A stretch of DNA of 64,000 nt, taken from a virus. Positions 51,582 through 62,523 of this stretch are shown one piece after another; positions within the stretch are counted from its first letter, which is position 1; each line of letters opens with the position of its first letter. Location of the stretch: positions 1-64,000 of IMG/VR virus record IMGVR_UViG_3300048838_000540; one strand, given 5' to 3'. The notes beneath the pieces are model-generated. The model searched no databases. It saw nothing but the letters and a program-made list of their open reading frames with translations, and was not told the origin of the DNA. The translations under genes were made by a program, and so were the position numbers.

Positions 51582-51677
51582 GGGGGTGCTTCACTGTTGC
51601 AGAACAGGACTAGTCTTCAAAACTAGACGACTGGGGTCCAAACTCAGTTTATTCGGGTGCAAGTCCTGACACCCTCG
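51582..51677 (+). tRNA. UGA-decoding tRNA (anticodon UCA), Ser/Sec-type architecture
   Basis: 96 nt. Acceptor GGGGGTG/CACCCTC with discriminator G (an eighth C-G pair is possible), D stem CTGTT/AACAG with a 4-nt loop GCAG, anticodon stem CTAGT/ACTAG with loop CTTCAAA (anticodon TCA at 51617-51619), long variable arm ACTGGG/CTCAGT, T arm TCGGG-TGCAAGT-CCTGA. A long D stem with 4-nt loop and a long variable arm are hallmarks of selenocysteine tRNA; the anticodon arm stem equals that of the phage tRNA-Ser. It is the obvious UGA suppressor, yet its shape is not that of tRNA-Trp. Confidence 0.8.
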
Positions 51678-51692
51678 CAAAATTCAACAACT

Positions 51693-51935
51693 ATGAACTG
51701 TCTAGAATTCGCTCTTAACGAGTGGCAGAATAATCCTAACGTCATTATTCTTTACGATGCAGACCACGTAGTATGTATTACAGACAAGTGCTACGACCAA
51801 AACGGGCCTTGCGCATACTTCTTAGATCCTACGAAATATCTTCCACTTAAAGAATATGGTCTAAGACATCTACTCAGCTCTTTCGACTTAACTACACACT
51901 ATTCGAACATTTTAAAAGCTTACCTAAATCAATAA
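51693..51935 (+). CDS. Small hypothetical protein
   Basis: 80 residues from ATG 51693, chosen because an earlier in-frame start would lie inside the tRNA. NVIILYDADHVVCITDKCYD then a helical end (HYSNILKAYLNQ). Function unknown. Confidence 0.55.
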   Translation: MNCLEFALNEWQNNPNVIILYDADHVVCITDKCYDQNGPCAYFLDPTKYLPLKEYGLRHLLSSFDLTTHYSNILKAYLNQ

Positions 51936-51940
51936 TCACT

Positions 51941-52129
51941 ATGTCACACATGCTAATGGAATCTTCAGCCTCTCCTTGTCCTTGTGAAGAACGCGCTTCA
52001 ACCGAACTTACTCGCTACACGATTCGTTTCTCTACTCAAGAGCCCGTTAACTTAACGACAATCCAACATCTAGTAGACACAGCTTTTCCTAACGCTCGCA
52101 TAGATGCTCTCGAAATCAACCGATGGTAA
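51941..52129 (+). CDS. Small hypothetical protein
   Basis: 62 residues. N-terminal CPCEE motif, then a beta-alpha-beta style (YTIRFSTQEPVNLTTIQHLV). Overlaps the next gene by 7 nt. Function unknown. Confidence 0.5.
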   Translation: MSHMLMESSASPCPCEERASTELTRYTIRFSTQEPVNLTTIQHLVDTAFPNARIDALEINRW

Positions 52130-52374
52130 CAGCCAACCTATCGTTTCTAGACAACGAAGTACTGCTCTATCACTCGACACTCCAACTAGAGAGTGTGAAA
52201 GATGTCGACAAAGCGCTAGACGCAGAGCTCTCAAACTTAAAGATGGCGATATTCGCTCACATCTACAAAAACCGTCCTTCAGAGTGGCACGAACCAACGC
52301 CGCTTCCTAACACAAACTTACTCAATGACAAAGAAAGTTATTACAGGCCCATCACTCCAGACGTCACTACTTAA
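52123..52374 (+). CDS. Small hypothetical protein
   Basis: 83 residues, helical ([20 protein letters not shown]). Its end overlaps the GroEL start by 50 nt. Function unknown. Confidence 0.5.
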   Translation: MVTANLSFLDNEVLLYHSTLQLESVKDVDKALDAELSNLKMAIFAHIYKNRPSEWHEPTPLPNTNLLNDKESYYRPITPDVTT

Positions 52375-54916
52375 TGGCGTAAATACTATTGCTAATGCAG
52401 TAGGATCAACTCTTGGCCCACTAGGCCGTAACGTAGTTATCGAAACTCCGTATGGCGCAACAACTGTTACTAAAGATGGTGTTACAGTTGCTCAACAAAT
52501 TACTCTCGAAGATCCTCTCGAGAACTTAGCTGTTCAAATTATTAAGCAGGCATCAGAGCGCACAGCTTCTATAGCTGGCGACGGACCACAGCCCCTTTAT
52601 TCGAAAGTTCTCACACCAACTGGGTGGACAACTCTAGGTGAACTAAAAGTTGGAGATACCATTTGTGGTACAAATGGTACTACACAAAAGGTCGTAGGCT
52701 TTTACCCTAAAGGACCCTTACCTTTATATAAGGTTATTTTTTCGGACGGAAGAACAGTTGAATGTTCGGAAGACCACTTGTGGACCGTGACCACTAATTA
52801 CGGAAAACAAAAAACTCTGCCTCTAAGTGAGCTTATAAATCAAGGTTTGTCGTTAATTAACGACGACGGCCACAATAAGTACAAGTTTTTTGTTCAAACT
52901 ACTGAAGTAGAATTTGATGAAAAACCCCTCCCCTTAGATCCTTACTTTCTAGGAGTATTGCTTGGAGATGGTTCCCTAAGTGGAAGTGGTGCAATTGAGC
53001 TCTCGTTAGGCCTCAAGAAGGCACACATACTACAAAAGCTTCTTTTGCCAGAAGGCATGAGTTTTACGATCGCTTTAGATGAATCTAAAAATTATATTAG
53101 AGTTAGATTTCAAGGTGCTGATAAAAATGGGAAAAATCTAAAAGACATTCTTTTAGATTTAAATTTGCTCGGAACACATAGCGCTACAAAATTTATTCCG
53201 GACCTATACCTCTATTCGAGCTTAAAATCTCGCGAAGCCCTTTTACAGGGTCTCGTAGACACTGATGGCCATGTTAATCTTCGTGGCAAATTCGAGTTTA
53301 GTACTATAAGCGACCAACTATCTGCCAACTTTCAAGATTTGGTACGCTCACTGGGCATTCAGACGCACTACACAAAGTTAGACCGAACATATTCTGGCGG
53401 ATATTCTGTAAACCCAGTCCATCGGATAGTAGAATTAAAAGGGTACAAACACGGCATCAAAATAGTAGATGTTCAACCTCAAAACAGATTTGAGGAGATG
53501 GTCTGTATTAAAGTTTCAAACGATGACCATTTGTACATCACAGATGAATATGTCGTCACACATAATACAACTACTGCAACAGTACTCGCGCAAAAGCTTT
53601 ATTCCGAAGCACTTAAACTAGTTAACTCGGGTGTCGCCCCTATCCACATCAAGAACGATTACGAAGCCTACTTAAAAGCTATCGCCCCTCTTATCGACGA
53701 TAATACGCTCCAGATTACGACGCCTCAAGACACGTACCAGATCGCACTTATTTCTGCGAATAACGATCCGACTATTGCATCTCTTATTTCGACAGCTATC
53801 GAATACGTAGGCAAGGATGGCTCGATTACACTCGAAGAGTCTAAGACTGGCGAGTCGTATGTAGAGCTAGTAGACGGTACTTCTTTCGAGCGCCCTTACG
53901 CTTCTCCGTACTTCGTCACTAATCCGCCTAAAGGGACAGCTGAACTCACCAATCCGCTCATCTTTATTACGGATAAGAAACTTCGCTACAATCAAGAGCT
54001 TCTTCCCGTACTCAACTTAGCAGCCGATAACTCACGTCCACTAGTTATTATTGCAGACGATATCGAAGGTCAAGCTCTTCAGACGCTCGTCATCAACAAG
54101 CTTCGCGGTACTATCGAGGTGCTAGCTATCAGAGCTCCTTCGTACGGTGAGAACCGTCTCGAAGTACTTAAAGACCTCGCAGCCCTCACTTCAGCGAACC
54201 TTATTACAGAGCTCTCTGGAACACGTATCGAAGATGTTAAGCTCACTGATTTAGGTGAAGCGGCTAAAGTGATTTCTTCGCGTCACCAAACTATCATTGT
54301 TGATGGTGTTCAAGATCCCACCCAAATCGAAGCTCGTGCGAGTACAATCACACAGCTTCTCGCTCAACATCAGCCAGACTCATATTTCTATAAGCAGCTC
54401 TCTACTCGACTAGCTAAGCTCACTGCTAAGGTTGCAGTGCTCAATGTAGGAGCACCTACAGAAACCGAGCTTAAAGAGCGCAAAGCCCGTGTTGACGACG
54501 CACTTCGAGCTACTACAGCAGCTATTAAAACTGGTTTCGTAGTTGGTGGCGGTACGCTTCTCGCTAAGCTCTCGACTACCCTCCCTAACGATCTTTCGTC
54601 TAAAGCCTTCGCACTAGCTCTTCAAGAACCTCTTCGTCGAATAGCTGAAAATGCTGGACAATCTCCGTCTCTCGTCCTTTCAAAAGTACTTGAGAACCCT
54701 TCGATTTCATTCGGTTATAACGCTTTAACTGACTCCTATACAGATCTTATCGAAGACAAGGTTATCGATCCTGCACTCGTAGTGAAGCAAGCGCTACTCT
54801 CCGCAGTTTCAGCAGCAAACATGCTCATCCTATCTTCGACTGCAGTCTACAATGTAGATCGCACTCCTCCTTATTCTCCAGGCTCTCTAAATGATTTTGA
54901 ATCGCACGAATCCTAA
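52325..54916 (+). CDS. groEL: GroEL-type chaperonin interrupted by an intein
   Basis: 863 residues; without the intein 536, a normal GroEL length. N-terminal [30 protein letters not shown] and [13 protein letters not shown] are textbook GroEL, with the nucleotide-binding GDGTTT motif split by the intein after GDG. Later landmarks include [22 protein letters not shown] and the equatorial [11 protein letters not shown]. The C-terminal GGM tail of host GroEL is absent. With the GroES-like gene at 47.4 kb it would form a phage-encoded folding chamber. TAA stop; overlaps the terminase start by 26 nt. Confidence 0.9.
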   Translation: MTKKVITGPSLQTSLLNGVNTIANAVGSTLGPLGRNVVIETPYGATTVTKDGVTVAQQITLEDPLENLAVQIIKQASERTASIAGDGPQPLYSKVLTPTGWTTLGELKVGDTICGTNGTTQKVVGFYPKGPLPLYKVIFSDGRTVECSEDHLWTVTTNYGKQKTLPLSELINQGLSLINDDGHNKYKFFVQTTEVEFDEKPLPLDPYFLGVLLGDGSLSGSGAIELSLGLKKAHILQKLLLPEGMSFTIALDESKNYIRVRFQGADKNGKNLKDILLDLNLLGTHSATKFIPDLYLYSSLKSREALLQGLVDTDGHVNLRGKFEFSTISDQLSANFQDLVRSLGIQTHYTKLDRTYSGGYSVNPVHRIVELKGYKHGIKIVDVQPQNRFEEMVCIKVSNDDHLYITDEYVVTHNTTTATVLAQKLYSEALKLVNSGVAPIHIKNDYEAYLKAIAPLIDDNTLQITTPQDTYQIALISANNDPTIASLISTAIEYVGKDGSITLEESKTGESYVELVDGTSFERPYASPYFVTNPPKGTAELTNPLIFITDKKLRYNQELLPVLNLAADNSRPLVIIADDIEGQALQTLVINKLRGTIEVLAIRAPSYGENRLEVLKDLAALTSANLITELSGTRIEDVKLTDLGEAAKVISSRHQTIIVDGVQDPTQIEARASTITQLLAQHQPDSYFYKQLSTRLAKLTAKVAVLNVGAPTETELKERKARVDDALRATTAAIKTGFVVGGGTLLAKLSTTLPNDLSSKAFALALQEPLRRIAENAGQSPSLVLSKVLENPSISFGYNALTDSYTDLIEDKVIDPALVVKQALLSAVSAANMLILSSTAVYNVDRTPPYSPGSLNDFESHES
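52586..53566 (+). other. Class 3-type intein with LAGLIDADG endonuclease in GroEL
   Basis: 327 residues, from Pro after AGDG to HN before TTTATV. First residue is Pro, not Cys or Ser. Block [23 protein letters not shown], block [12 protein letters not shown] with Trp, block [15 protein letters not shown] with Cys, block G YVVTHN with Thr: the W, C, T set that marks class 3 inteins, which start splicing from the block F Cys. Endonuclease motifs are [10 protein letters not shown] and [12 protein letters not shown]. Confidence 0.8.
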
Positions 54917-57900
54917 CGACTTCATAGTCGAGATTCCGCAGCATCATCCGCTTTCTTCAGCATATTTATCGTTCTGACGCGAGCAAAAAAGACGTTCAAT
55001 AGAAGGTTATTGGGTAGGTGGCATTTGAATGCCTCCTGCCCTTTACTATTATGCGAACTTCGGAACAATCAAGAAGAACCGCTCTAAGTATTCAGCTTCC
55101 TCCAAGATCTATGCGCGGCCTGACTTACGAGACATCGAATGGGATCTATTCTATCTCTATACAGAAGCGCGAGGATTCTCAGGATTTTCTCTCGACCCCG
55201 TCTACTCCTCTAACAAAGCTCTACTTGACGCAGAAGTAACTGACGATATTCTTCGACTTCACCTGCCATCTACACTCAAGGCTGACGGATCTCGCAAAAC
55301 ATTCGTTCCAGCTCGCGAGTATATGCGCGCTCTACACCCTACCCAACTAGGCGCACCTCTTTTCGAAAATGAAAAGCAGAACCTTCTTCTTCTCGGTACT
55401 CGAGATCTCGGCAAGTCGTATGCTGTAGGTGTAGGCATGGTTGGCCACATGTTCCTTTTCGATGGCGCAACTTCTTATTCAGAGTCTCGCGAAGAGCTCT
55501 CTCCAGCTGAAGTTCTTGTAGGAGCATCTGTTTCAGACAAATCTCGAGATCTACTTAAAAAAACAAAAGACTCGTTCGATTTCTTACCGGGCAAGCAAAT
55601 CATCGCCTCACGCACTTACCCTTCTCCTTTCTCTAAACAGTACACAGGCTCGTGAGCAGTTAATGCTGATATCAAGGCCGAATATAAAAAGAAGTCTGAT
55701 GGGCGATGGGAGACAGTGGGCTCCCGCTCTACGATTAAGCATCGCTCTTTCAACGAAAACCCGTTTGCTGCACAAGGTACTCGCCCTGACTTACTTGTCA
55801 TCGAGGAAGCTGGTCTAGCTTCAGAGCTCAAAGACATCTTCGTGCACACTGTCGACACACTGCGTCGAGGTCTAACTAAGACTGGGACATTGCTTTGCTT
55901 GGGTTGTGTCGTAGCTGGCACTAAAGTTTGAACATCTAAAGGTAAACTTCTAAACGTCGAAGATCTTACCGTAGAAGATGGAATCTTAGGTTACTCTGGA
56001 TCAGCAATTGTACCTCTACCAATCACTAACATTAACCCAATCGCAGTAAAACAGTGTGTCAGAATTACGACCGAAGGTAACAACGTTATCGAAGCCTCTA
56101 TAGACCACCCATTTTTAGCCTCTTCTCGTAAAGAACGGCTTTCTAACACAACGTACAATTATAATTTCAAGCAAGCCGCTACACTAAACGTAGGTGATTA
56201 CTTAGCGCTAGCTAACGAAATCCCGTTTTTTGGAGAAGTCGAGGAAAAAGACGCTTACTTAATAGGGCTGATGCTCGGTGACGGCTACTTTAAAGGCTCG
56301 TCAGTTTCGATCGATAACGACGAAGTCTACAACTTTATTTCGACTAACTACGAAACGTCTACACACAAAAGGTACGAAACTAAAAAAGGGACGCTGTACT
56401 ACGAGCTCTACATAAAAGGGATTAGTCAAAAGCTAAAAACTCTAGGGCTAACGGATCTTACTAAAGAACAAAAAGATTTTCCGCTTACAGCACAAGAATT
56501 TTCGAAAGAGTCTTTAGCACTTCTGCTAGCAGGTTGCTTCGACTCAGATGGAAATGTCAATAGGTCTAAAAAGACAACACGTGTTGTTCTAACTAATATT
56601 TCGTTAAAACTACTTCAATCGGTTAAATGGGCCCTTTTAAAATTTGGCATCCATTCTTCGATCTACAAAGAGAAACGAAACACGAAGCCCCCTAAAGGCT
56701 ACGAAAATCAGCTACCGCATATTTACAGACTCTACATTTCTAGAGACGCAGACGTCGCCACGTTTAAGCAGTACATTCCAATTAAGCATTCTAAAAAAGT
56801 CGAAACTCTAGGCCAATTTACTCCAGGTAATCGTCAAGTTGGAAAACACTTAGGAGTCTTCACACTTACAAACCGCCATGAAGACGAAACATTCTTAGCC
56901 GATAACTCGTCGATTTCTAACTTTAGATTCGTACGCGTGACTTCTGTCGAGGCAATTGGTGAAAAAGAAATCTACAACCTAACTGCAGGAGAATATCATA
57001 ACTATCTAGCCAATGGCTTCATCACCCATAACACAGGTGGAGACATGCAGAAGGGCACGCTCGCAGCTTCCGAAATGTTTTACGAGCCCGAGAAATACGA
57101 CTTCCTTTCTTTCGAAGATACTTACGAGTCTCGAGGCAAGATAGCATATTTTGTGCCCGCCTACTATTCTCTCGATAAGTTTCGAGACGATTGGGGTTAC
57201 GTAGACATTCAAAAAGCTACAGAAAGCCTACTGCTTAAACGCAAGAAACTAGCTGGTGATTCTGGAGGTTCGTTCGCTCTCGACCAAGAGATGCAGTATC
57301 GTCCTCTCGTACCTTCCGAGATGTTTCTTTCGAAAGCAGCTAACATATTCCCGTTCGCAGAAATACGCCGCCGTCTCTCAGAACTACAGACTACGAAAGA
57401 ATACGAAATGTACGAGCACAAGGTCAACCTATATTTTGACCCTTCTTCACAGTATAATGGTGTGTCGTACGCTATCGACCCCTCGCTAAATCCGATCACA
57501 CGTTTCCCGTGAGACTCTGACGACAGAGAAGGTGCAGTAGTTATCTACGACTTCCCGCACTTAGAAGATGGTAAAGTGCCTCCTGGCGCTTATATCATAG
57601 GATGCGACCCTTTTAAAGATGATTCACCTGACGGGCCCTCACTCGCCGCTGTCTACGTCATGAAGACGTCTAAGTACTTTGCGACGATAGGCCACGACGA
57701 AATAGTAGCATCTTACATAGGTCGTCCATACATGGGTAAGAATGCTGTCAACGAGATCCTGCATAAACTAGCGCTCTTCTACAACGCTAAAATTTACTTC
57801 GAAAATTCTGTCGGCAACGTAAAAGACTACTTCGAAAAAGTTCGACGCCTCGACCTACTCGCTACGCAGCCAACTACAATTTTCAACAAAAAAGCTTCGT

Positions 57901-58277
57901 TCCTTTCGAATCAATCGTTCATCTATGGCTACCCCATGCCAAACCAAAAAGTTAAGTGGGAAGCTCTGCAGTATCTACGAGCTTGGCTACTTACAGAACG
58001 TTCAGACTCTAAAAGAAACTTAGACCTCATCAAAGATCCAGCCCTTCTTCAAGAACTTATTTCGTTTAACCTCGACGGAAACTTCGACAGAGTCATGGGC
58101 CTCACTGGCTGCATAATAGGGCTCGAAGAAATATATAACCTACAAAGACGCACCGAGCATTATCAAAAAGAATCTTCGGAGCTAGACAAAGAATTTACTA
58201 GACTTATTGTCAACAACAAAAAACTTTTCCATGAAAATTTTTCCAAAACAAAGGCTAGCGTACTCTGAGAAAATTAA
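54891..58277 (+). CDS. terL: Terminase large subunit with intein, six TGA read as Trp
   Basis: 1128 residues (752 after splicing) from ATG 54891. TGA codons at 54975, 55026, 55653, 55929 (inside the intein), 57510 and 58266. The first two give YLSF-W-REQKRRSIEGYW and GGI-W-MPPALYYY, where Trp is expected in crAss-like TerL. ATPase: Walker A-like LLGTRDLGKSYAVG, Walker B LLVIEEAGL, coupling motif LG|TGGD. Nuclease: YIIGCDPFKDDSPDG and FENSVGNVKDYF. The last TGA (VL-W-EN) moves the stop to TAA 58277. Packages DNA into proheads. Confidence 0.9.
55905..57032 (+). other. Intein with LAGLIDADG endonuclease in terminase
   Basis: 376 residues starting at Cys (CVVAGTKV-W-TSKGKLLNVEDL) and ending NGFITHN before Thr of TGGD. 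Endonuclease motifs are LIGLMLGDGYF and LLLAGCFDSDGNV. The in-frame TGA at 55929-55931 in block A means the intein itself depends on the altered code. It is inserted at the ATPase coupling motif. Confidence 0.85.
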
Positions 58278-60624
58278 GTCGGACTTCAAATGGGCGAAAG
58301 AAACTATCGACCACTTGCTTCTTAATTTTACTCTCGAGGCTACCGTAGTCAATCAATATCACACTGACTACTTCAGAAAGCTTTCTAATTACCAGCTCTA
58401 TAACAATCAGCTAAACCAAAAAGATTTCGAAAAAGAGTGTAACCCACTCGGCATCGATGTCGGGCAATTTGCTGACGAGATTCAACCGTACAACAAAACG
58501 TACAACAAGATTCAAGTCTTGCTAGGTGAGGAGCTGCGTCGTCCGTTCAACTTCCGAACTATACTTGTCAATTCAGAAGGAGTTCGTTCGAAGATCGCAC
58601 ACCGTAACGCACTAATTCGTCAATACGTAGAAACGCAAGTAAAGAAAACTCTAGCTCAATTCTCTGAGCTCTATTCTGAAGAACTGCTAGAAGAAGCTTC
58701 GACTCCGACGCTCGACCCTTCGCAGATAGATGTCTACATGAAGACTACGTATCTCGACGCACGCGAACGACTTTCTTCGCAGATGCTGCGCTACCTACTC
58801 CGTTCACTCGACATCAAAGACAAACAGTCTGATGGCTTTAAACACGCATGCATTGCTGGCGAAGAACTTGTCTACGTGTCTTCATTTCGTAACGAACCAG
58901 TACTCGAGATCGTTAATCCGCTCGGATTCTTTTCGCACAAATCACCCGAGACTAAGTGAGTTCAAGACTCTCTTTTCGCAGGCTATCGTACGTATCTCAC
59001 TCCTTCAGAAGTCCTAGATCGTTATGGCGACTACTTGACAGAAGAACAACGTAAGACCATCGACTCTACTTCGATGGCACCATCAGGCATCAAGTCTGAC
59101 ACTATCTCTGGAGCACATCGTTACGGTCACGAAAACATGGATCGCAACGAATCGACAACTCCTTTCTTCGAAGGTTCGTATTCACCGTCATCCGTAGAAG
59201 ACTGGCTAGTCGAGCACGTAGAATGGCGCTCACAACGTAAGGTAGGCTTTCTCATCACCACTCCACTAGACCAAGAACCTTCTGAGCAGATCGTATCTGA
59301 AGACTTCGAAGTTCCGTCTATCGCCTCGAAGACAACTATCTTAAAAGAGTACAATCGAAAGCAAACGTCGTACAATTGGACAGACGAGCTAGGCACTTCT
59401 TACTCACTTCACTGGTCGTGGATTCCTGAAGTTTGGCAAGGTACTCGTATCGGTCGCACTATCTACTGTATGATAGGCCCTAAAGAAGAGCAGTTCCGTT
59501 CGCAAGATAATCCGTACGAAGTAAAGCTCGGTTATCATGGCCTGGTCTATAATGCGATGAACGCTTCGTCTATCTCGATAATGGACCGCATGAAGCCTTT
59601 TGCTTATCTCTACTTTATCGTGATGCACAAGCTCAAAAAGCTCATTGCTCAAGACCAAGGCAAAGTGTTCCCTATCGACGTTTCGATGATAGATCCTAAG
59701 ATAGGACTCGAGAAGACACTCTACTACCTAAAAGAACTCAACTTAGACTTCTATAACCCGCTTCAAAATGCTGAAGTTCCTTCAGTAGCTCAGCGTGGTA
59801 AAGTTACTTCTGCGATCGACATGTCGAACATGCAGCACATACTTAACTACGTATCCTTACTCGGCGCACTAGATCAGCAAATTTCTGAAGTGGCAGGCGT
59901 AACGCGCCAACGTGAAGGGCAGATTCTACCTACTGAAGCTGTTACTAATGCAGCAGCTAACGCACAAATGTCGTCAGTGATTACGCAGATTTATTTTCAG
60001 GCTCACGATAAACTCTGGGAAAAGATTCTCACTTCTCTTCTTCAAGTAACACGCCAAGCTTGGAAAAACAAGAAGATCGTGAAGCAATATGTTCTCGACG
60101 ATCTATCAGTAGCTACTCTCGAAATGTCTGAAGACGCGCTTCAAGATGCAGACTTAGGGGTTTTTGTTACGGACTCTGGTAAAGAAGTCGAAATGTTTGA
60201 CGCGCTCAAGGGCATGGCTGATGGATTACTCAACACAAACCGAGCTACGTTCTCAGACCTCATCAAGATGTACAAATCTAACTCTGCAGAAGAACTTCAA
60301 AAGCTTATCGAAGATTCTGAAGACAAGATGCGCGAGCAAGAATCTCAAAGTCAACAGCAACAGATCGAAGCTGCTCAACAGGCTCAACAAGCTGAACAAC
60401 AGTTCGAACTCGAGAAGCAAGCGCGTGAGCACGAAAATCAAATTACTCTTGCTGAAATTAATTCGTTCCGTTTCCAAGATAACCAAGACATAAATAGCAA
60501 TCAAGTACCTGACCAACTTGAAGTAGCTAAGCTTAAATACGACCAAGAATTCAGAAACCGTAAGCTCGACTTAGAAGAACGCTCTGTTAAAGTGAAAGAA
60601 AAACAAGCTTCTAAACCTAAATAA
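58231..60624 (+). CDS. Portal protein, one TGA read as Trp
   Basis: 797 residues from ATG 58231, inside the terminase gene end. TGA at 58957-58959 gives SPETK-W-VQDSLFAGYRTYLTPSEV, a portal-type segment (LTPSEVLDRYGDYL). Middle part with VPSVAQRGKVTSAIDMSN and EVAGVTRQREGQ is like crAss-like portal proteins, and the C-terminus is a long Gln-rich coiled coil. Position right after TerL fits. Forms the dodecameric DNA gate of the capsid. Confidence 0.8.
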
Positions 60625-60693
60625 AGCTATACTCTTCCCAAGTCCTTACATTTTCTCACATCTTATTTTACTCCTGACTCAACTTAATTTTAC

Positions 60694-61686
60694 ATGGACA
60701 AGCAAATAACACTCGACGACATCTTCGACGATAACTATACTTCACCAGAACCAATCGAAGAACCAATCGAAGAACCCATCGAAGAACCCATCGAGCCTAC
60801 TGACATCGACGACACCTCAGAAGTACGCAAAGCATACTTCGATTTCTTAGTCGAAAATGAAGTTCTCGATCTCCCTTCAGAATTCGAATACGACGGTTCT
60901 TCCGAGAAACTTCAAGAAGCGCTAGAGCTAGCCAAAACAAACCAACAGAAAAAGATCGTCGAAAGCTTTTGGAACACTCTTCCCGAGGATCTACGCGAAG
61001 CATACGAATTTGTTTCGGCTAACAACGCAACTCTCGAAGATTACTACGAATCTCGCCTACAAAATCCAGCTACTCTAGACCTTTCGCGTCCAGAGAATCA
61101 GCGCAAAATTGTCGAACGATTCTTAAAAGAAACTACGCGCTTTTCACCCGAAAAGATTAAACGCACCATTACGTCGTACGAAGAAGACGGCATCTTAGAT
61201 GCTGAAGCGTCGGATGCAGCTGCTGAACTCGAAGTGCTTTTCGAACAGCAAAATGAACAGCGTCAACAACAGCTCGCAAAACAAGCTGCAGATGCTGAAA
61301 AGCAACGCAAAGAATATACTGAAGAGCTAGTGAAAGCTATCAATTCTTCGAGCTTTATTCATCCGACTCGTCGCGAAAAAGTGCGTTCCTTTTTCTTTTC
61401 ACCGATCAAACAAAACAACGAGCAGACAACAGCTTTCAACCTTACAGTGCAGAACATTCTTGCTAACCCAGAACATCAAGCTCAACTCGCAGATTTACTT
61501 TTAGATTATTCTGCGTCGCAAGGATTTTCACTCGAGCGTTTCGAGAAACGTGTTAAAGCTCGCGCAACATCTACGTTTAAAGACGATCTCGATCGAGCTC
61601 TCGATCCTAAACGTAAAGCAGGGACTCCTGCAAAAGTTAATAAAACTGACACTACAGAATTTTTAGAAAACTGACTTAAAAACTAA
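60694..61686 (+). CDS. Scaffold-like protein before the capsid gene, last TGA read as Trp
   Basis: 330 residues. Acidic N-terminus with EPIEEPIEEPIE repeats, helical Gln/Glu-rich middle (EQQNEQRQQQLAKQAADAEK) and a basic C-terminal helix, the profile of a capsid scaffold. The frame passes a TGA at 61672-61674 and ends at TAA 61684-61686, which overlaps the capsid ATG (TAATG), the same junction style as elsewhere. That supports TGA as sense here. Confidence 0.7.
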
Positions 61687-62427
61687 TGCCAACACCACAA
61701 TCCTCTCTAATTATCAAGAAGCTCGAAGGCTTCGGTGGCAACTACGTAGACTCTGACTATCTGTCATCTGCTTACGAAATTGGTAAACCACACCTTATTG
61801 AAGGCGCACTAATGAAGATCTATTCTTCGCGCTCACGTTTCTTCGGCCTCAAGCCCCTGCTCTCTATGACAGGTGGTACAGGTAACGTAATGGAAGTTCC
61901 TACTGATATCTATCGCTGGCGTCTGTCTGGTGCTGACGAGCGCACTTTCCGCTCTGTCGAGAACCTCGAATCAGGCAACACTACTCCAGGTCTCAATGGC
62001 ACTACTTTCCGCATCAAGCTCGACGTAGACTACGTTCACTATCCTGACGTACTTTTCGGCGAAGATAACGAACTGCCTCTCGCTATTGTAGACGGTCCTG
62101 TACCAGATGGCACTGGCTTCGTTTACACCGTGCGTATCCAGTCTGACAATCCTACGCTGTTCTTCCCTTCCTCACTTCTTGAGCCAGGTCGTCAGTTCAA
62201 CAAAGTTTGGACTTCGACTCCTTCTGAAGCTAACAAATGGTACGGAACGATGCAAGCTCCTAACACGTTCGAACTCGAATCACAACTCGGTTTCTTCTCA
62301 CAAGGTATCGAAGTTACTGACCGCGCTCTTCGTGAAGATGGTCGCCTCTCTATCCAGTTCCTTACGGACGGCGGCGAATCTATCAACAAGTTCGTACCTT
62401 ACTACGAAGCTAAAATGCAGGACGAGT
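61686..62427 (+). CDS. Major capsid protein, exon 1
   Basis: 247 residues before the intron. GIKKLEGF-type start (SLIIKKLEGFGGNYVDSDYL), SMTGGTGNVMEVPTDIYRW and GIEVTDRALREDGRLS resemble crAss-like capsid proteins of the HK97 fold. Coding sense is lost soon after DEL. Exon 1 ends GACGAGT and joins exon 2 TGTACAAA to give DELYKSMEVQMMYGKKS in frame. Confidence 0.8.
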
Positions 62428-62523
62428 TAATTATACAGCTCCATTGCCGCGTAATCGGCATTGCAAATTTCTCTAATTCAAAGATAAATTAGAATATTTT
62501 TAATCAAAACCACGTATAAAAGT

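Noticed and set aside
51582-51677. True selenocysteine insertion system
   Set aside because: No SelB, SelA or SECIS-like hairpins seen, and TGA sites match Trp columns; Sec decoding is not supported by the window.
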